NCBI GenBank assembly: GCA_021732405.1
Contig: JAKFVB010000051.1
Span: 1 to 35,886 of the forward strand
DNA length: 35,886 bases
DNA from: Methylotenera sp.
GTDB taxonomy: Bacteria; Pseudomonadota; Gammaproteobacteria; Burkholderiales; Methylophilaceae
Reading direction: 5' to 3'
A program made the position numbers and the translations under genes. This document shows positions 35,005 through 35,886 of the stretch, piece after piece; positions within the stretch are counted from its first letter, which is position 1, and every line of letters starts with the position of its first letter. Under the pieces are notes generated by a model. The model was not told the DNA's origin. It worked only from the letters and a program-made list of their open reading frames with translations, and ran no database searches.

Positions 35005-35886
35005 TTGAGTGCTGTGCTTAAACAAGCTGAATTGAAGCAAACAGAAATTGCGGCTCAGGCTGCAGCAGTGAGTGTTGCGAAAACAATCAGTGCATTGAGC
35101 GTTGCTGTTGCCATTTCGATTATTATCCATGCCGTTATATTAACCATCCATTTTGAGCCAGAGCTTAAAAAACTGGCCAATAAATTGCCTTCATTAAATG
35201 TGGTGCTAGTGAATGCAAAAACCAAAAATGCGCCTGATAAAGCCGAGTTGTTGGCGCAAGCAAACCTTGACCGTGGCGGCAATACCGATGCGAATCGGCA
35301 GATGAAAACGGCTTTACCAGCACCCAAACAAAAAACCACAGAAGTGAAATTAAGGCCAAGTGCAGAGGCAAATAGCGCGGCCAAAGCGGCTAAGCTGCAA
35401 GCAAAAGAGGCGCGCGAACAAAAGCGGGTTGATGCGCTAGAAAAGCAGGCGCAAGAGTTATTGACGCAAATCAATTCGGTCAAAAAAATAGAATCGAATC
35501 CAACCCAAGATGCGGCCTCTGCTGAGCCGGAACAAGGTGACCAAAAAGCATTGGCCAAATCGTTAAATCGTGCCGATTTAATTGCAGCAAGTATTGAAAT
35601 CGATCGCTTAGAAGCGCAAATCGCTAAACAGCAAGATGAGTATCAAAAGCGACCCAAACGCAGATTTATCGGTGCGCGCACCAAAGAAGCCAGTGACGCC
35701 ATGTATTTAGAAGCATGGCGGCAAAAGGTGGAGCGTATTGGAAATTTGAATTATCCCGCGGTGGCAAAAGACCAAAAAATATATGGTCAATTACGCATGA
35801 CGGTATCGATTAAAGCAGATGGCAGCATTGAAAGTATCGTGATTGATAAAAGCTCGGGTTCTAAAATTCTGGATGAAGCGGCAAAA
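35005..35886 (+). CDS. TonB-like energy transducer, 3' end beyond window
   Basis: An open frame of 294 codons that runs off the window. It has an N-terminal membrane helix (about 28-48, SALSVAVAISIIIHAVILTI), a long Ala/Lys/Gln-rich charged rod (about 70-220), and the beginning of a TonB C-terminal domain (NLNYPAVAKDQKIYGQLRMT..., then KADGSIESIVIDKSSGSKIL). TonB proteins carry inner-membrane proton-motive energy from ExbB/ExbD to outer-membrane transporters. There is no in-frame ATG before 35700. The start must be TTG 35005 (3 bases after the mpl stop, weak GGA upstream) or GTG 35014; TTG is chosen on spacing but is uncertain. ExbB/D are not in view. Confidence 0.8.
   Translation, partial: MSAVLKQAELKQTEIAAQAAAVSVAKTISALSVAVAISIIIHAVILTIHFEPELKKLANKLPSLNVVLVNAKTKNAPDKAELLAQANLDRGGNTDANRQMKTALPAPKQKTTEVKLRPSAEANSAAKAAKLQAKEAREQKRVDALEKQAQELLTQINSVKKIESNPTQDAASAEPEQGDQKALAKSLNRADLIAASIEIDRLEAQIAKQQDEYQKRPKRRFIGARTKEASDAMYLEAWRQKVERIGNLNYPAVAKDQKIYGQLRMTVSIKADGSIESIVIDKSSGSKILDEAAK

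Noticed and set aside
35055-35558. 167-codon minus-strand open frame opposite the TonB-like gene
   Set aside because: Ala/Ser/Phe/Cys-rich translation is the antisense image of the Ala/Lys-rich rod of the TonB-like protein.

Overview
The window looks like chromosome from a betaproteobacterial methylotroph, most likely of the Methylophilaceae (Methylotenera/Methylophilus-like). This is inferred from a stand-alone PQQ precursor peptide gene (pqqA), a 6-phosphogluconate dehydrogenase gene, a torF-glnK-amtB nitrogen cluster, ubiK-comM, a moderately AT-rich base composition and Methylophilaceae-like proteins. I could not run a search to confirm the genus. I saw no rRNA, tRNA, CRISPR array, insertion sequence or prophage.

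Layout. 1-267: 5' part of a secreted trypsin-like protease on the minus strand. 468-2927: a dienelactone hydrolase-family gene and gnd. 3042-3215: an unlisted 57-codon minus-strand gene with a strong ribosome binding site and a hairpin in its leader. 3483-6200: the compact plus-strand run thiS-thiG-apaG-mltA, closed by a bidirectional terminator. 6298-6369: pqqA, 23 codons, minus strand.

6507-23072: ten consecutive minus-strand genes. In transcription order they are an ArsR-type regulator, aas, a Tat-exported amidohydrolase, a DUF2339 membrane protein, lplT, a ketosynthase III/diiron-oxidase fusion, a clsC-like cardiolipin synthase, an unrecognised 307-residue protein, an LtaS-type phosphoglycerol/phosphoethanolamine transferase, and a glycosidase-like/lipopolysaccharide-kinase-like fusion. 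Most junctions are short, and nearly every recognisable member acts on lipids or the envelope. This is the best candidate in the window for an undescribed system. A plausible reading is a pathway that makes or remodels an unusual membrane lipid or envelope glycan and recycles the lysophospholipid by-products with LplT and Aas. The regulator's promoter and operator overlap its start codon, so its transcript is probably leaderless.

23247-26131: amtB, glnK and a TorF-family porin, all on the minus strand, behind a clear sigma-54 promoter and therefore probably nitrogen controlled. 26315-29094: ubiK-comM (overlapping) and a prohibitin/SPFH protein. 29230-35886: metH, a short AT-rich membrane-protein gene wedged in with 3-base gaps, mpl, and a TonB-like gene with a non-ATG start that runs off the window.
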